Numbered from the stretch's first letter, positions 27,503 through 37,029 are shown. The stretch: 64,000 nucleotides of DNA from Cognatishimia sp. SS12 (GCF_028369055.1 NZ_JAQNCZ010000005.1:124001-188000); one strand, 5' to 3'. The notes: generated by a model from the sequence alone, not told the origin. Numbers and translations: made by a program.

Positions 27503-28360
27503 TTACACACTGCCGCCTGTGGTGCCTGCGGCCACCCACCAGCCAGGGTGCTGCGCCCGGTGGGTTTGCGCGGCCTCTTCGGCGGCCTGCGCGCTTGGAT
27601 AGATCCCAAAACATGTGGCGCCGCTGCCGGACATGCGCGCCAGCTGGCACTCTGAATGGGCGCGCAGCGCGGCAAGGCAGGCGGCAATCGGCGCTGCGGT
27701 GGCAATGGCGGGTGCTTCCAGATCATTGCGTTGCTGCGCAAGCCAGCTCACAAACTCCGCAGCCCCAGCCCAAGCGGGAAGCTGCGCCGCCATGGCCGGG
27801 TTGTCCGGCTGCGCCAGCGCTTTGAAGACCTGCGGTGTTGGCACGTGAATGCGCGGATTGATCAACACGATATGCAGCGGAGGGACCTGCAGAAGATCAC
27901 TTAGCACGTCGCCAATGCCGGACATGCGTTGCGGCGCGGGCTGCATGCAGACCGGCAGGTCCGCGCCCAGCGGCAAGACCTCTGTGCGCCCCGGCACCGG
28001 CAGACCCCAGAGTTCGGCCAGCGCCCGCAGGCTGGCCGCTGCATCCGAGGACCCGCCCCCAATGCCCGAAGCAGCAGGCAGAAATTTGTTCAATGTCAGC
28101 GTCGCCCCGAGAGGCGCGCCTGCGCGCAGCAATTCGGCGGCCCTCAGCACAAGGTTGCTGCTGTCCTGCGGCACACCAGCTGCGCAAGGCCCGGTGACGG
28201 ACAAGCTTAGATCTTTGGCGGGGGTTGCAGTGATCTCATCCCCGATGTCGGCAAAAACCACCAATGAATCCAACATGTGATAGCCATCCGAACGACGGCC
28301 AGTCACGTGAAGGGTAAGGTTGATTTTCGCCGGGGCAAACGCGCGAACGTCAGCCACCAT
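27503..28360 (-). CDS. ispE: 4-diphosphocytidyl-2-C-methyl-D-erythritol kinase
   Basis: GHMP kinase (285 aa) of the MEP isoprenoid pathway. The N-terminal PAKINLTLHVTGRRSDGYH and the glycine-rich ATP loop LPAASGIGGGSSDAAA (about residues 90-105) are diagnostic. I chose ATG 28360, which starts MVADVRAFAPAKINL; the open frame continues upstream only because it runs through the preceding gene. It overlaps the TPR gene's end by 11 bases and is probably coupled to it. Confidence 0.93.
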   Translation of the reverse strand: MVADVRAFAPAKINLTLHVTGRRSDGYHMLDSLVVFADIGDEITATPAKDLSLSVTGPCAAGVPQDSSNLVLRAAELLRAGAPLGATLTLNKFLPAASGIGGGSSDAAASLRALAELWGLPVPGRTEVLPLGADLPVCMQPAPQRMSGIGDVLSDLLQVPPLHIVLINPRIHVPTPQVFKALAQPDNPAMAAQLPAWAGAAEFVSWLAQQRNDLEAPAIATAAPIAACLAALRAHSECQLARMSGSGATCFGIYPSAQAAEEAAQTHRAQHPGWWVAAGTTGGSV

Positions 28361-30059
28361 CGGCAACCTGGATCGGGTCTGCGCCCTCTTCGGCCAAGAC
28401 AGCATCCAAACCTTTTTCGAGCTTGGCGCGAATGCGATCTGGCTTGGCTTCTTCGGCGGTGTCGTCATCCACGAATGACAGCGCACGACGCCACTGGAAC
28501 TCGGCTTCGGTCTTACGGCCCACCGACCAATAGACATCCCCAAGATGATCATTGACCACGGGATCCACCGGCATCAGCTCGGTCGCGCGTTCCATATGCG
28601 ACACCGCTTCCTCAAAGCGGCCCAGGCGATAGAGCACCCAACCCAGGCTGTCGACGATATAGCCGCTGTCCGGGCGTGCCGCGACCGCGCGCTCGATCAT
28701 CGAGAGCGCCTCATCAAGTTTGATCTGCTTTTCAACCAGCGAATACCCAAGGTAATTCAGAACCTGCGGCTGATCGGGGTTGAGCTCAAGCGCTTGACGA
28801 AAATCCGCCTCGGCCGCGTCCCAATTGTCCAGCCGCTCATGCGAAATGCCGCGCGCATAGTAGGAAAACCATTGGCTATCGTCGCCGCCCTCGGCGAGAT
28901 CTAGCGCCTGATCATAAGCGGCCACCGCCCCAGCGAAATCTTTCTGCTGCCGCAGGATATCCCCCAATGAGGTATGCACAATCGGCAGGTCGCCATGGGT
29001 GCGGGTCAGTTGCTCCAGCACCTCGATGGCGGCCTCTTCGCGGCCACTGTGGCGCAGCGCATCTGCCCGCCCCAGCTCTGCAGCATGGAAGGACACATGA
29101 TCGGCCGGAACACGTTTGTAAGCCTCGTTTGCGAGATCAAATTGCTCAACATCCTCAAGCAGTTCCGCCGAAAGCAACAAAGCGTCGACATGCTCAGGCC
29201 AAAGGTATTCAGCGATGCGGGAATAAAGAATGGTGTAATCCGGCGAGGCTTCGCGTTTTAGGGCGCTGGCCAAGCTGAAAAACACCTCAGCAATGCCTTC
29301 GCGCGCGCCACCGACATGGGTGACTGGCAAGGTTTGCCCATCCTCAAGCGTGGTGCGCATCTGCCGCAGCTGCGGATCCAGATCACCACCAAAGAGCGCG
29401 TCGATCACCGCCAGGGCATCTTCGTTGCGCTCAAGCTGGCTGAGCACTTCGATATGCGCAAGCGCGCCGCGGCGGCTCATTTGGACGGCGCTGCCATTTT
29501 CACCGCCATAGATGGCTTCGGCACTTTCAAAATCACCCACCGAGGCCAAAGCCAGCGCCTTGTGATACAGCGCAAAACCCGACAGGCCGCGTTCTTCGCC
29601 GACGGTATCAAAGGCTTGAAGCGCCTCTGACATCTTGCCTTGGCCTAATTTCGCCCATGCAAGAACCAGCCCATCAACAAGCGGGCCAACACCTTGTTCC
29701 GCCTCAATGCGGCGCACAAGGTCATCATAGTGCCCACGCGCGATCAGGTCGGAGAACAGCACCATGTTGCCGATCTGGCTGTTGTGCCCGTCCGCATCCA
29801 GCCGTTGCGCCACAGGGATTGCCTTTGCCATCTTGCCCAGCGGCAAATCTGCGAGGATCAGGCTTTCCATCAGGAAATCATCGGCAGGGTTGGTCGCCAG
29901 CAAGCGGGTGTAATATTGCGATGCAGTGACAAAATCGCTGCCATAGGTTGCCGAGCGCGCGGCCAGGTAAGAACCGGCTTCCGTGTCTGCCACGGCGCTC
30001 AGCGCAGTTGTGCTCAGCAGCCCGGCAAGGGCAAACATGCGAAGGAAAGATCTGGTCAC
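28350..30059 (-). CDS. exported tetratricopeptide-repeat protein
   Basis: A TPR-repeat protein (about 569 aa). A Sec signal (MTRSFLRMFALAGLLSTTALSA) is followed by more than ten degenerate helical repeats, clearest in the C-terminal third (PDQPQVLNYLGYSLVEKQ, DSGYIVDSLGWVLYRLGRF, VDPVVNDHLGDVYWSVGR). I prefer GTG 30059, which has CAGGAG upstream and begins the signal directly; an ATG at 30101 would add 14 residues before it. Conserved in alphaproteobacteria next to ispE; probably a periplasmic scaffold, role unknown. Confidence 0.85.
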   Translation of the reverse strand: MTRSFLRMFALAGLLSTTALSAVADTEAGSYLAARSATYGSDFVTASQYYTRLLATNPADDFLMESLILADLPLGKMAKAIPVAQRLDADGHNSQIGNMVLFSDLIARGHYDDLVRRIEAEQGVGPLVDGLVLAWAKLGQGKMSEALQAFDTVGEERGLSGFALYHKALALASVGDFESAEAIYGGENGSAVQMSRRGALAHIEVLSQLERNEDALAVIDALFGGDLDPQLRQMRTTLEDGQTLPVTHVGGAREGIAEVFFSLASALKREASPDYTILYSRIAEYLWPEHVDALLLSAELLEDVEQFDLANEAYKRVPADHVSFHAAELGRADALRHSGREEAAIEVLEQLTRTHGDLPIVHTSLGDILRQQKDFAGAVAAYDQALDLAEGGDDSQWFSYYARGISHERLDNWDAAEADFRQALELNPDQPQVLNYLGYSLVEKQIKLDEALSMIERAVAARPDSGYIVDSLGWVLYRLGRFEEAVSHMERATELMPVDPVVNDHLGDVYWSVGRKTEAEFQWRRALSFVDDDTAEEAKPDRIRAKLEKGLDAVLAEEGADPIQVADGG

Positions 30060-30231
30060 GGGGGCGGCTCCTGTCCATTGAGCGTAACAGTGGGTCGTCA
30101 CAGCAATTCTTTTCTAGACCCTAGACGGCCAATTTCTGAGAGGCAATGGGCCGCGGGCATTGGCGCATTTGATTGCACGCAATCAGGCCATCGCAGAATG
30201 ACATTTGCGCGAGTTTCCGCGCGCGCATACT

Positions 30232-30261
30232 CAAAAACCCGCTCACGTGATCGTGAGCGGG
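30232..30261 (-). terminator. terminator of the ETF-QO gene
   Basis: On the minus strand a perfect 10-bp stem CCCGCTCACG / CGTGAGCGGG with a 4-base loop runs into five T. It lies 29 bases past the ETF-QO stop. The remaining interval up to the TPR gene start (30060-30231) shows no gene. Confidence 0.85.
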
Positions 30262-30289
30262 CAAATATCAGGCGAAGCTGAACTGAGAT

Positions 30290-31939
30290 TTACATGTTGG
30301 GGTAGTTTGGCCCGTCCCCGCCCTGTGGCGTGACCCAATTGATGTTCTGGGCCGGGTCTTTGATGTCACAGGTCTTGCAATGCACGCAGTTCTGAAAGTT
30401 GATGACAAACTCCGGCTTGCCGTCCTTTTCCACCACTTCATAGACACCCGCCGGGCAATAGCGTTGCGCCGGTTCGTCATACATCGGCAGATTGTCTGTG
30501 ATCGGCACCAACGGATCCTCCAGACGCAGGTGGCAGGGCTGGCTTTCCTCATGGTTGGTCATGGCAAAGCTGACATTGGTCAGGCGATCAAAGGACAGGG
30601 TGCCGTCCGGCTTGGGGTAGTCAATCGGCTGATGCGCCGAGGCCGGTTCGGTGGCTTGGGCATCGGTCTTGCCGTGTTTGATGGTGCCTAACAGCGACAC
30701 CCCAAAGAGCGAATTGGTCCACATGTCAAAACCGCCGAGCGCAAGGGACGCCACCATGCCGTATTTCGACCACAGCGGTTTGACATTGCGCACCTTTTTC
30801 AGGTCTTTGCCGATGGCACCTTTGCGCACCTCAACTTCGTAATCGTGCAGCTCATCGCCGGACCGGCCGTCTTTGATGGCGGCATGGGCCGCCTCTGCCG
30901 CGGCCATGCCCGAGAGCATGGCATTGTGGTTGCCCTTGATGCGCGGCACGTTAACCATGCCGACCGAACAGCCCAGCAGCGCCACACCGGAAGCGACCAT
31001 TTTCGGCATGGACTGATAGCCGCCTTCGGAAATCGCGCGCGCGCCATAGGCCACGCGCTTGCCGCCTTTCAGCAGGTCAGCCACCATCGGGTGATGCTTG
31101 AAACGCTGGAATTCCATGTAAGGGAAGAGATGCGGGTTCTTGTAGTTCAGGTGCACCACAAACCCGACGTAAACTTGGTTGTTGTCGAGGTGATAGATGA
31201 ACGAACCGCCACCTGCGTTGCTGCCCAGCGGCCAGCCCATGGTGTGGGTGACGCGGCCCTCTTTGTGTTTGGCAGGGTCGATTTCCCAAATTTCTTTCAT
31301 GCCGAGGCCGAATTTCTGCGGCTCTTTGCCATCCGACAGGCCGTACTTCTCGATCACTTCTTTGGCCAGAGACCCGCGCACACCCTCAGAGAGGAAGACA
31401 TATTTGCCATGCAGCTCCATGCCCGGTTCGGTGTTCGGCCCATAAGTGCCATCGGCCTCAAGACCAAAGACCCCGGCAACCACACCTTTGACTTCGCCAT
31501 TGTCACCATAAACCAGCTCTGAACAGGCCATGCCGGGGAAAATTTCAACCCCCAGCGCTTCGGCCTGTTCGGCCATCCAGCGGCAGACATTGCCCATCGA
31601 CACAATGTAATTGCCATGGTTGCTCATCAATGGCGGCATCGGGAAATTCGGGATGCGGATTTTGCCCGCCTCGCCCAATGCGAAAAATTGATCTTCTTTG
31701 ACCGGCACATTAAGCGGCGCGCCTTTTTCTTTCCAATCAGGGATCAGCGCGTCCAGACCAGATGGGTCAAGCACCGCTCCAGACAGAATATGCGCCCCAA
31801 CCTCAGAGCCTTTTTCCAGCACAACAACATCCAGATCAGCATCAAGCTGTTTCAGCCGGATCGCCGCAGACAGACCCGCAGGGCCTGCACCAACGATGAC
31901 AACATCATATTCCATGGTTTCGCGTTCGATCTGGGCCAT
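30290..31939 (-). CDS. electron transfer flavoprotein-ubiquinone oxidoreductase
   Basis: ETF-QO (549 aa) passes electrons from acyl-CoA and other dehydrogenases, via ETF, to ubiquinone at the inner membrane. The N-terminal FAD motif is GAGPAGLSAA (about 17-26). The C-terminal 4Fe-4S site has CPAGVYE, then NCVHCKTCDIKDP. Start ATG 31939 has a strong GGAGGAAGGA upstream. The etfAB genes are not in the window; an acyl-CoA dehydrogenase that could feed it is at 39.6-41.3 kb. Confidence 0.95.
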   Translation of the reverse strand: MAQIERETMEYDVVIVGAGPAGLSAAIRLKQLDADLDVVVLEKGSEVGAHILSGAVLDPSGLDALIPDWKEKGAPLNVPVKEDQFFALGEAGKIRIPNFPMPPLMSNHGNYIVSMGNVCRWMAEQAEALGVEIFPGMACSELVYGDNGEVKGVVAGVFGLEADGTYGPNTEPGMELHGKYVFLSEGVRGSLAKEVIEKYGLSDGKEPQKFGLGMKEIWEIDPAKHKEGRVTHTMGWPLGSNAGGGSFIYHLDNNQVYVGFVVHLNYKNPHLFPYMEFQRFKHHPMVADLLKGGKRVAYGARAISEGGYQSMPKMVASGVALLGCSVGMVNVPRIKGNHNAMLSGMAAAEAAHAAIKDGRSGDELHDYEVEVRKGAIGKDLKKVRNVKPLWSKYGMVASLALGGFDMWTNSLFGVSLLGTIKHGKTDAQATEPASAHQPIDYPKPDGTLSFDRLTNVSFAMTNHEESQPCHLRLEDPLVPITDNLPMYDEPAQRYCPAGVYEVVEKDGKPEFVINFQNCVHCKTCDIKDPAQNINWVTPQGGDGPNYPNM

Positions 31940-32269
31940 CTGGGCGTCCTTCCTCCGGGTGGCTGGGCAGCATTAGTGTTCCGCGATTGCTATCCATAAC
32001 CGGCACTGTGGGTCAATCGGAACGCGACGCAAAATCGGGCTGAAACGCCACGTTAGCCCATATTTCTCAAAAATTGCGCATCTGGCGGCGCACGCGGCTG
32101 GCATTCGGCCGGGGCAAGAGGTTGATTCACCCCATGAATTGCGCGCGAAACCTCGCTGCCTACCAAGCTTTTCCTTGCATTCACATTCCGCTTTGGGTCA
32201 GGTAATTCAATCGCCGAACCACGGGGCATGCGGTGCCTCAAGAACCAAAAAGATTCTGAGGAACGAGAA
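31940..32269. other. 330-base gene-free interval between ETF-QO and greA
   Basis: Both neighbours point away from this interval, so it should hold two divergent promoters. Possible greA elements include TTGCAT at 32175-32180, but no good -10 lies at the right distance. Only very short open frames without ribosome sites are present. I see no RNA gene or repeat beyond two AATTGCGC copies. Confidence 0.5.
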
Positions 32270-32740
32270 ATGGACAAAATCCCGATGACACGCACCGGGG
32301 CCAAGGTGCTGGAAGCCGAGCTCAAGACTTTGAAAGTCCAAGAGCGCCCAGCCATTATCCAGGCGATTGCCGAAGCCCGCGAATTGGGCGACCTGAAGGA
32401 AAACGCCGAATACCATTCGGCCCGCGAAAAGCAGGGGTTCATCGAAGGGCGCATCAAAGAGCTTGAGGGCATTCTATCGCTGGCCGATGTCATTGACCCG
32501 GCCTCTCTGTCTGGCGCAATCAAATTTGGCGCGACCGTCACGGTGGCGGATGAGGACACAGACGAAGAAAAGACCTGGCAGATTGTCGGCGAATACGAAG
32601 CCAACGTCGAAAAGGGTCTGCTTAATATCAAATCGCCCATCGCCCGCGCCCTGATCGGCAAGGAAGAGGGCGACAGCGTGGATGTTCGCACCCCCGGTGG
32701 CGTGAAATCCTACGAAGTTGTAGAAATCGAGTACAAGTAA
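32270..32740 (+). CDS. greA: transcription elongation factor GreA
   Basis: GreA (156 aa) stimulates transcript cleavage by stalled RNA polymerase. The N-terminal coiled coil ([19 protein letters not shown] ... [27 protein letters not shown]) contains the functional D and E at its tip (GDLKEN). The C-terminal FKBP-like domain ends ...[11 protein letters not shown] chose ATG 32270, with GAGGAACGAG just upstream, over an in-frame ATG 42 bases earlier. Confidence 0.96.
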   Translation: MDKIPMTRTGAKVLEAELKTLKVQERPAIIQAIAEARELGDLKENAEYHSAREKQGFIEGRIKELEGILSLADVIDPASLSGAIKFGATVTVADEDTDEEKTWQIVGEYEANVEKGLLNIKSPIARALIGKEEGDSVDVRTPGGVKSYEVVEIEYK

Positions 32741-32758
32741 CGGTTCATTGAGTGCTGC

Positions 32759-33772
32759 ATGGTTGATGAGAGCGACAGTAAACCAACCACGATCGGGTTG
32801 TACGAGCGTCCCCGCCCGCAGGAGGTGACAGGGATCGAGATTATCGCGGTGCTGCTGAGCCTGTTGTGGCTCCTCGGCACCGTAGTTTTCTTTCTCGTGC
32901 TCGAACCTGCGGACACGCAGGCAAATTCCTTGCAGTTTCTGATGACCATGCTGGCCATCTTCCTGCCCGTCGCCCTGATCTGGGTCGCGGCCATGGCCGC
33001 GCGCTCCAGCCGGACCATGCGCGAAGAGGGCCATCGACTGAGCGCCGCGGTAGATGCGCTGCGCCACAGCTATATGGCGCAGACCACGCAAGGTCACCCC
33101 AGCGGCATGGAGCCAAGCATCGCCAAGAAGCTTGATGAAATTGCAGCTGCTCAGCGCAAGACCGAAACCGCGATTGCGATGTTCTCAACCACTCGCGAAA
33201 CCCAAGCGGCGCGGCCAAGTGTGCCGCAGCCTGCGAATGAGGCAGAGGCCGAAGACCAGGGCCTTCTGGCGCTTGGCACCCCGGCCGAGGCGCTGGAGCC
33301 GCCACTCAGCAATGCCGATTTCATCCGGGCCATGCACTTTCCGGAAACCGCAGAAGATCAAGAAGGTTTCAACGCGCTGCGCAAAGCGCTGAAGGATCGT
33401 CAGGCCAGCCAGCTGGTGCAGGCGGCGCAAGATGCGCTGACACTGCTCAGTCAGGACGGCATCTATATGGATGACCTGCGCCCTGATCTGGCGCGCCCGG
33501 AAATCTGGCGGCAGTTTGCCAATGGGCTGCGGGGGCGCGAGATTGCCGCGCTTGGCGGGGTGCGCGACCGCTCATCGCTGGCTCTGGCCGCGGGCCGCAT
33601 GAAGCAAGACCCGATTTTCCGCGACGCCGCGCATCATTTCCTCCGCCGGTTTGACAAATCCTTTGTCGAATTTGAGAAAACGGCCAGCGATGCTGAAATC
33701 ACCGCGCTGTCAGAAACCCGCACCGCGCGAGCCTTCATGCTCTTGGGGCGTGTCGCCGGAATATTTGACTAA
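32759..33772 (+). CDS. conserved membrane protein of unknown function
   Basis: A 337-aa protein with two N-terminal membrane helices (about 27-48 and 59-79). A soluble C-terminal part follows: a linker with a likely coiled coil, then a helical domain (about 180-337) ending VGRVAGIFD. I do not recognise a family. It starts 18 bases after greA on the same strand and may be cotranscribed with it. Its stop codon overlaps the convergent moeA stop (CTAA carries TAA on + and TAG on minus). Confidence 0.75.
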   Translation: MVDESDSKPTTIGLYERPRPQEVTGIEIIAVLLSLLWLLGTVVFFLVLEPADTQANSLQFLMTMLAIFLPVALIWVAAMAARSSRTMREEGHRLSAAVDALRHSYMAQTTQGHPSGMEPSIAKKLDEIAAAQRKTETAIAMFSTTRETQAARPSVPQPANEAEAEDQGLLALGTPAEALEPPLSNADFIRAMHFPETAEDQEGFNALRKALKDRQASQLVQAAQDALTLLSQDGIYMDDLRPDLARPEIWRQFANGLRGREIAALGGVRDRSSLALAAGRMKQDPIFRDAAHHFLRRFDKSFVEFEKTASDAEITALSETRTARAFMLLGRVAGIFD

Positions 33773-35043
33773 ATCTGCAACCCGAAATCGCGATAGGATA
33801 TGTAGTACACGGGAGTGCCTGCTGTAATCTCCATCGCCTCTTCTGGCAGGTACACCAGACCTTCCGCCCAGCTTAGGCCGGACACACGCCCTGACCCTTC
33901 AGAGGGGAATACCTCGACCTTGCCATCCCGCACACGGGCGCGCAAAAATTCGCTGCGCCCGGCTTTCTTACGCTTCTCAAAGGCGGCTGGCAGCCTTTGC
34001 CCTTCGGGCCAGCGCCACCCCTGCCCGGCCATCTGCGCCAGCGCGGGGGCGGCAAAAACCAGCGCGCAGACCATGGCGGCGACCGGGTTGCCCGGCAGGC
34101 CAAAGACGGCGGTACCTTTCCAGACACCCAGTGCCAATGGACGCCCCGGCTTCATCGCGATGCGCCACAGCGTCAGCGCACCGCTGTCTTGCAGCAGCGC
34201 TGACACATGATCTTCATCCCCCGCAGAGGCCCCGCCGGAGGTCAGGATGACATCTGCCTTGGTGGCGGCATCATCAAAGAGCGCTTCCAATCGCGCGCGA
34301 TCGTCCGGGGCCGTGCCCAGATCGACAGGCTCGTACCCAAGCGCAGCAATCAACCCCAAGAGCATCGGGCGGTTGGCGTCAAATATCTGGTCTTCCCGCG
34401 CAGCTTGACCAGCCTCGACCAGCTCATCGCCGGTAGACAGCACCCCAACGCGCAATCGCCGATACACCTGCACCTGCCCATGCCCCGTCGCTGCCAGTAG
34501 CGCCAGATCAGCAGGGGTCAGCCGCCGCCCTTTGGACAGGATCAGCGCGCCCGCCTCGCAGTCTTCGCCCGCGCGACGCAGATTGGCGCCGATCTTCACT
34601 GGCCCATGAAAGGCAATTTCGCCGCTGCCCAGCGTGACGTCCTCTTGCAAGATCACGGTATCCACCCCGCCTGGGACCGCAGCGCCAGTGAGGATGCGCA
34701 GGGCTTGGCCGCCCGGAACCTCGCCAACATATGGCGCGCCCGCAGCGCTGCGCCCCTCTGCCAAGGGTAAGCGATGCACGCCCTCGCCCAAATCGGCGCC
34801 GCGCACGGCATAGCCATCGACGGCGCTGTTGGCGGTTGGCGGATTGGCACGTTGCGCATGAACATCGCAGGCCAAGACCCGGCCAAGCGCCCCACTCAGC
34901 GGCAAAACCTCCTGCCCGGTGATGGCGCGCAACCGCGTTTGCAGCAGCGCCTGCGCTTCGCCAACCGGGGTCCAATGCGCGCCAGGCGGCAAGGCAAAGC
35001 AGTCGTTCTTGAGCGGCGGTGGCGTGAGGATTGGCTGGCTCAT
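33769..35043 (-). CDS. moeA: molybdopterin molybdenumtransferase
   Basis: MoeA (424 aa) inserts molybdate into adenylated molybdopterin. Recognisable parts are LPLSGALGRVLACDV at the N-terminus, the conserved AVDGYAVRGADL, the GDELVEAG segment, and the MoaB-like domain motif SGGASAGDEDHV (about 270-281). The GLPGNPVAAMVC segment follows near 325. It is the last gene of the fdhD-mobA-mobB-moeA operon, overlapping mobB by 4 bases. Confidence 0.94.
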   Translation of the reverse strand: MSQPILTPPPLKNDCFALPPGAHWTPVGEAQALLQTRLRAITGQEVLPLSGALGRVLACDVHAQRANPPTANSAVDGYAVRGADLGEGVHRLPLAEGRSAAGAPYVGEVPGGQALRILTGAAVPGGVDTVILQEDVTLGSGEIAFHGPVKIGANLRRAGEDCEAGALILSKGRRLTPADLALLAATGHGQVQVYRRLRVGVLSTGDELVEAGQAAREDQIFDANRPMLLGLIAALGYEPVDLGTAPDDRARLEALFDDAATKADVILTSGGASAGDEDHVSALLQDSGALTLWRIAMKPGRPLALGVWKGTAVFGLPGNPVAAMVCALVFAAPALAQMAGQGWRWPEGQRLPAAFEKRKKAGRSEFLRARVRDGKVEVFPSEGSGRVSGLSWAEGLVYLPEEAMEITAGTPVYYISYRDFGLQI

Positions 35044-35540
35044 CGCGCCCCCTGAATGCCAAGGCGATCTGTGATGAACGCAGCGATGCCTGCGGTGTCA
35101 TCTAGGGAAAACTGCGGCAGGGCCGATGCCTGTGGTTGATCGCACGCCAGCGCGCAGATCGTATCATTCTGCGGGTAGAGCGGCGGCTGCCCGGTCTCTG
35201 CCCGTAGGCATTCAATTTTCAAATGGGGTGCAGATTTGTAGCCCTCGACCAAGACCAGATCCACCGGCGCGAGCCGCGCTATCAGCGCCTCCAGAGTGGG
35301 CGGGGTAGCGCGCGCCTCCCGCATCAGCACCATGCGGCTGTCAGAAGCCAAGATCACCTCGGCTGCCCCGGCGGCGCGATGGCGAAAACTATCGGTGCCC
35401 GGCTGATCAATATCCACAGCGTGATGCGTGTGTTTGATGGTCGAAACGCGCAGCCCCGCTGCCGTGAAATAGGCAACCAATCGCTCTGTCAGCCCAGTTT
35501 TGCCGCTGTTTTTCCAGCCGGTGATGCCAAATACTTTCAT
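35040..35540 (-). CDS. mobB: molybdopterin-guanine dinucleotide biosynthesis adaptor MobB
   Basis: P-loop GTPase (166 aa). The Walker A is GWKNSGKTGL (residues 8-17), followed by HTHHAVDIDQPGTDSFRHR and the FVEG-type segment LVLVEGYKSAPH. It assists MobA in attaching GMP to molybdopterin; it is helpful but not essential in E. coli. It overlaps mobA and moeA by 4 bases on either side. Confidence 0.93.
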   Translation of the reverse strand: MKVFGITGWKNSGKTGLTERLVAYFTAAGLRVSTIKHTHHAVDIDQPGTDSFRHRAAGAAEVILASDSRMVLMREARATPPTLEALIARLAPVDLVLVEGYKSAPHLKIECLRAETGQPPLYPQNDTICALACDQPQASALPQFSLDDTAGIAAFITDRLGIQGAR

Positions 35541-36151
35541 GCCGAGCCTGCCGCCCGTTTTTGCGCCTCCGCCAGATCCTGCGGCGTGTTCACGTTAAAA
35601 AAAGGAACCTCAGCGCCATCAAATTCCACGTATCGGGCATTGTGGCGATCGGTCCAAAGGACCACTTTGCGCAGGCCATCGCTCAACGCGGCGCGCAGAT
35701 CTTCGCGCAGCGCAACAGGCCAGAGCCCAAAGGTCGGCTGCCGCCAGAGCCTGCCCTTGTTATCCCGACTGCACGCGATTGCCAGCGGCACAGGCATATC
35801 GGCCACCGCCATGCGCAGGGTGTCGGCAAGGTCGCGCGGAAAAAATGGGGTGTCTGCCGCAGCAGTGATGATGGCGTCCGCGCCCTGCGCGGCGGCCCAA
35901 TCGAGCCCGGCCAGCACGCCAGCCAACGGGCCGGGAAAATCAACAACGCTATCGGCGATGACCGGCAGGTCCAGATCGGCAAATCGCGCCGGATCACCAT
36001 TGGCATTCAGCGCCAGCAGATCGACCTGCGGGGAAAGCCGCGCAATCACCTCCTGCAACAGACTGCCCGTGCCCAGTGGTAAGCGCCCCTTGTCGCCGCC
36101 GCCCATGCGCCGCGCCTGCCCGCCTGCCAAGATGACACCGGCGCAGATCAT
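35537..36151 (-). CDS. mobA: molybdenum cofactor guanylyltransferase
   Basis: MobA (204 aa) adds GMP to Mo-molybdopterin to make the MGD form used by DMSO-reductase-family enzymes such as formate dehydrogenase. The nucleotide-binding signature LAGGQARRMGGGDKGRLPLG lies at residues 8-27. The metal-binding Asp lies in ITAAADTPFF. Its presence shows that the organism uses bis-MGD enzymes, in line with fdhD just upstream. Overlaps of 4 bases on both sides. Confidence 0.94.
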   Translation of the reverse strand: MICAGVILAGGQARRMGGGDKGRLPLGTGSLLQEVIARLSPQVDLLALNANGDPARFADLDLPVIADSVVDFPGPLAGVLAGLDWAAAQGADAIITAAADTPFFPRDLADTLRMAVADMPVPLAIACSRDNKGRLWRQPTFGLWPVALREDLRAALSDGLRKVVLWTDRHNARYVEFDGAEVPFFNVNTPQDLAEAQKRAAGSA

Positions 36152-37029
36152 GACGCCTGGCCCTTGCGCGCGTGTTTCGAGGGTTCTGCCGGCACAGTGT
36201 CCGGGTCTTGATCACGCACCAGCCGGTTTTCCCCCGCCAGACAGGCAAAGCGCTTGCCCTTCAGGCGCCCAATCAGCGTCAGCCCAACCTGCCGGGCGAT
36301 ATCTACCCCCCAGGCGGTGAAACCAGAGCGGCTGACCAGGACCGGGATTCCCATCGTGGCGCATTTGATCACCATTTCCGAGGTCAGCCGCCCGGTTGTA
36401 TACAGGGTCTTGTCGCCGCCGCTTTCGCCATGGCGCAGCATCCAACCGGCGATTTTGTCCACCGCGTTGTGGCGCCCGACATCTTCCATATAGACCAGCG
36501 GATCACTGCCCTGACACAGCACCGTGCCATGGATTGCGCCCGCCTCAAGGTAAAGGGACGGCGTGCGGTTGATCTTGCCAGAAAGCGCATAAAGGTCTGA
36601 TGTCTTAACCGTGCTCTGCGGCAGGCGCACAGCGGCCAGCCCCTCCATCATATCGCCAAATACCGTCCCCACCGCGCAGCCGCTGGTGCGGGTTTTGCGG
36701 GCGAGTTTATCCTCAAAGTCCGTTTCCGTGGCGGTGCGCACCACAACAGTTTCAAGCTCTTCATCGTAATCGACTGCGGTCACTTCATCATCCGCGCGCA
36801 GCATGCCCTGATTGCTGAGAAACCCCAGCGCCAGATACTCCGGGTAATCGCGCGTGGTCATCGCGGTTACGATCTCGCGGCGGTTCAGGAAAATGGTCAG
36901 CGGGCGTTCTTCGATCACCGACAGCGCTGCGGGCTGTCCGGTGTGATCGGTCCCCACGATCTGCCGCGTGAGCCCATCGGCCTGCGGCGCAGGCGCAATG
37001 CGGTAAGGAATATCATGCAGCTTTGCCAT
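36148..37029 (-). CDS. fdhD: formate dehydrogenase accessory sulfurtransferase FdhD
   Basis: FdhD (293 aa) passes sulfur from a cysteine desulfurase to the molybdenum cofactor of formate dehydrogenase. Family landmarks are LGFLSNQGML, the loop TRTSGCAVGT (C118) and VGRHNAVDKIAGWML. E. coli FdhD uses a CxxC pair (C121, C124); here the second position is Gly121, leaving one cysteine. It is the first gene of the fdhD-mobA-mobB-moeA operon. No formate dehydrogenase structural gene is present in the window. Confidence 0.92.
   Translation of the reverse strand: MAKLHDIPYRIAPAPQADGLTRQIVGTDHTGQPAALSVIEERPLTIFLNRREIVTAMTTRDYPEYLALGFLSNQGMLRADDEVTAVDYDEELETVVVRTATETDFEDKLARKTRTSGCAVGTVFGDMMEGLAAVRLPQSTVKTSDLYALSGKINRTPSLYLEAGAIHGTVLCQGSDPLVYMEDVGRHNAVDKIAGWMLRHGESGGDKTLYTTGRLTSEMVIKCATMGIPVLVSRSGFTAWGVDIARQVGLTLIGRLKGKRFACLAGENRLVRDQDPDTVPAEPSKHARKGQAS

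Noticed and set aside
32053..32691. A 212-codon minus-strand frame over greA
   Set aside because: Antisense to greA and rich in serine, as expected from a shadow frame. Its last third lies in the gene-free interval but has no start signal there.
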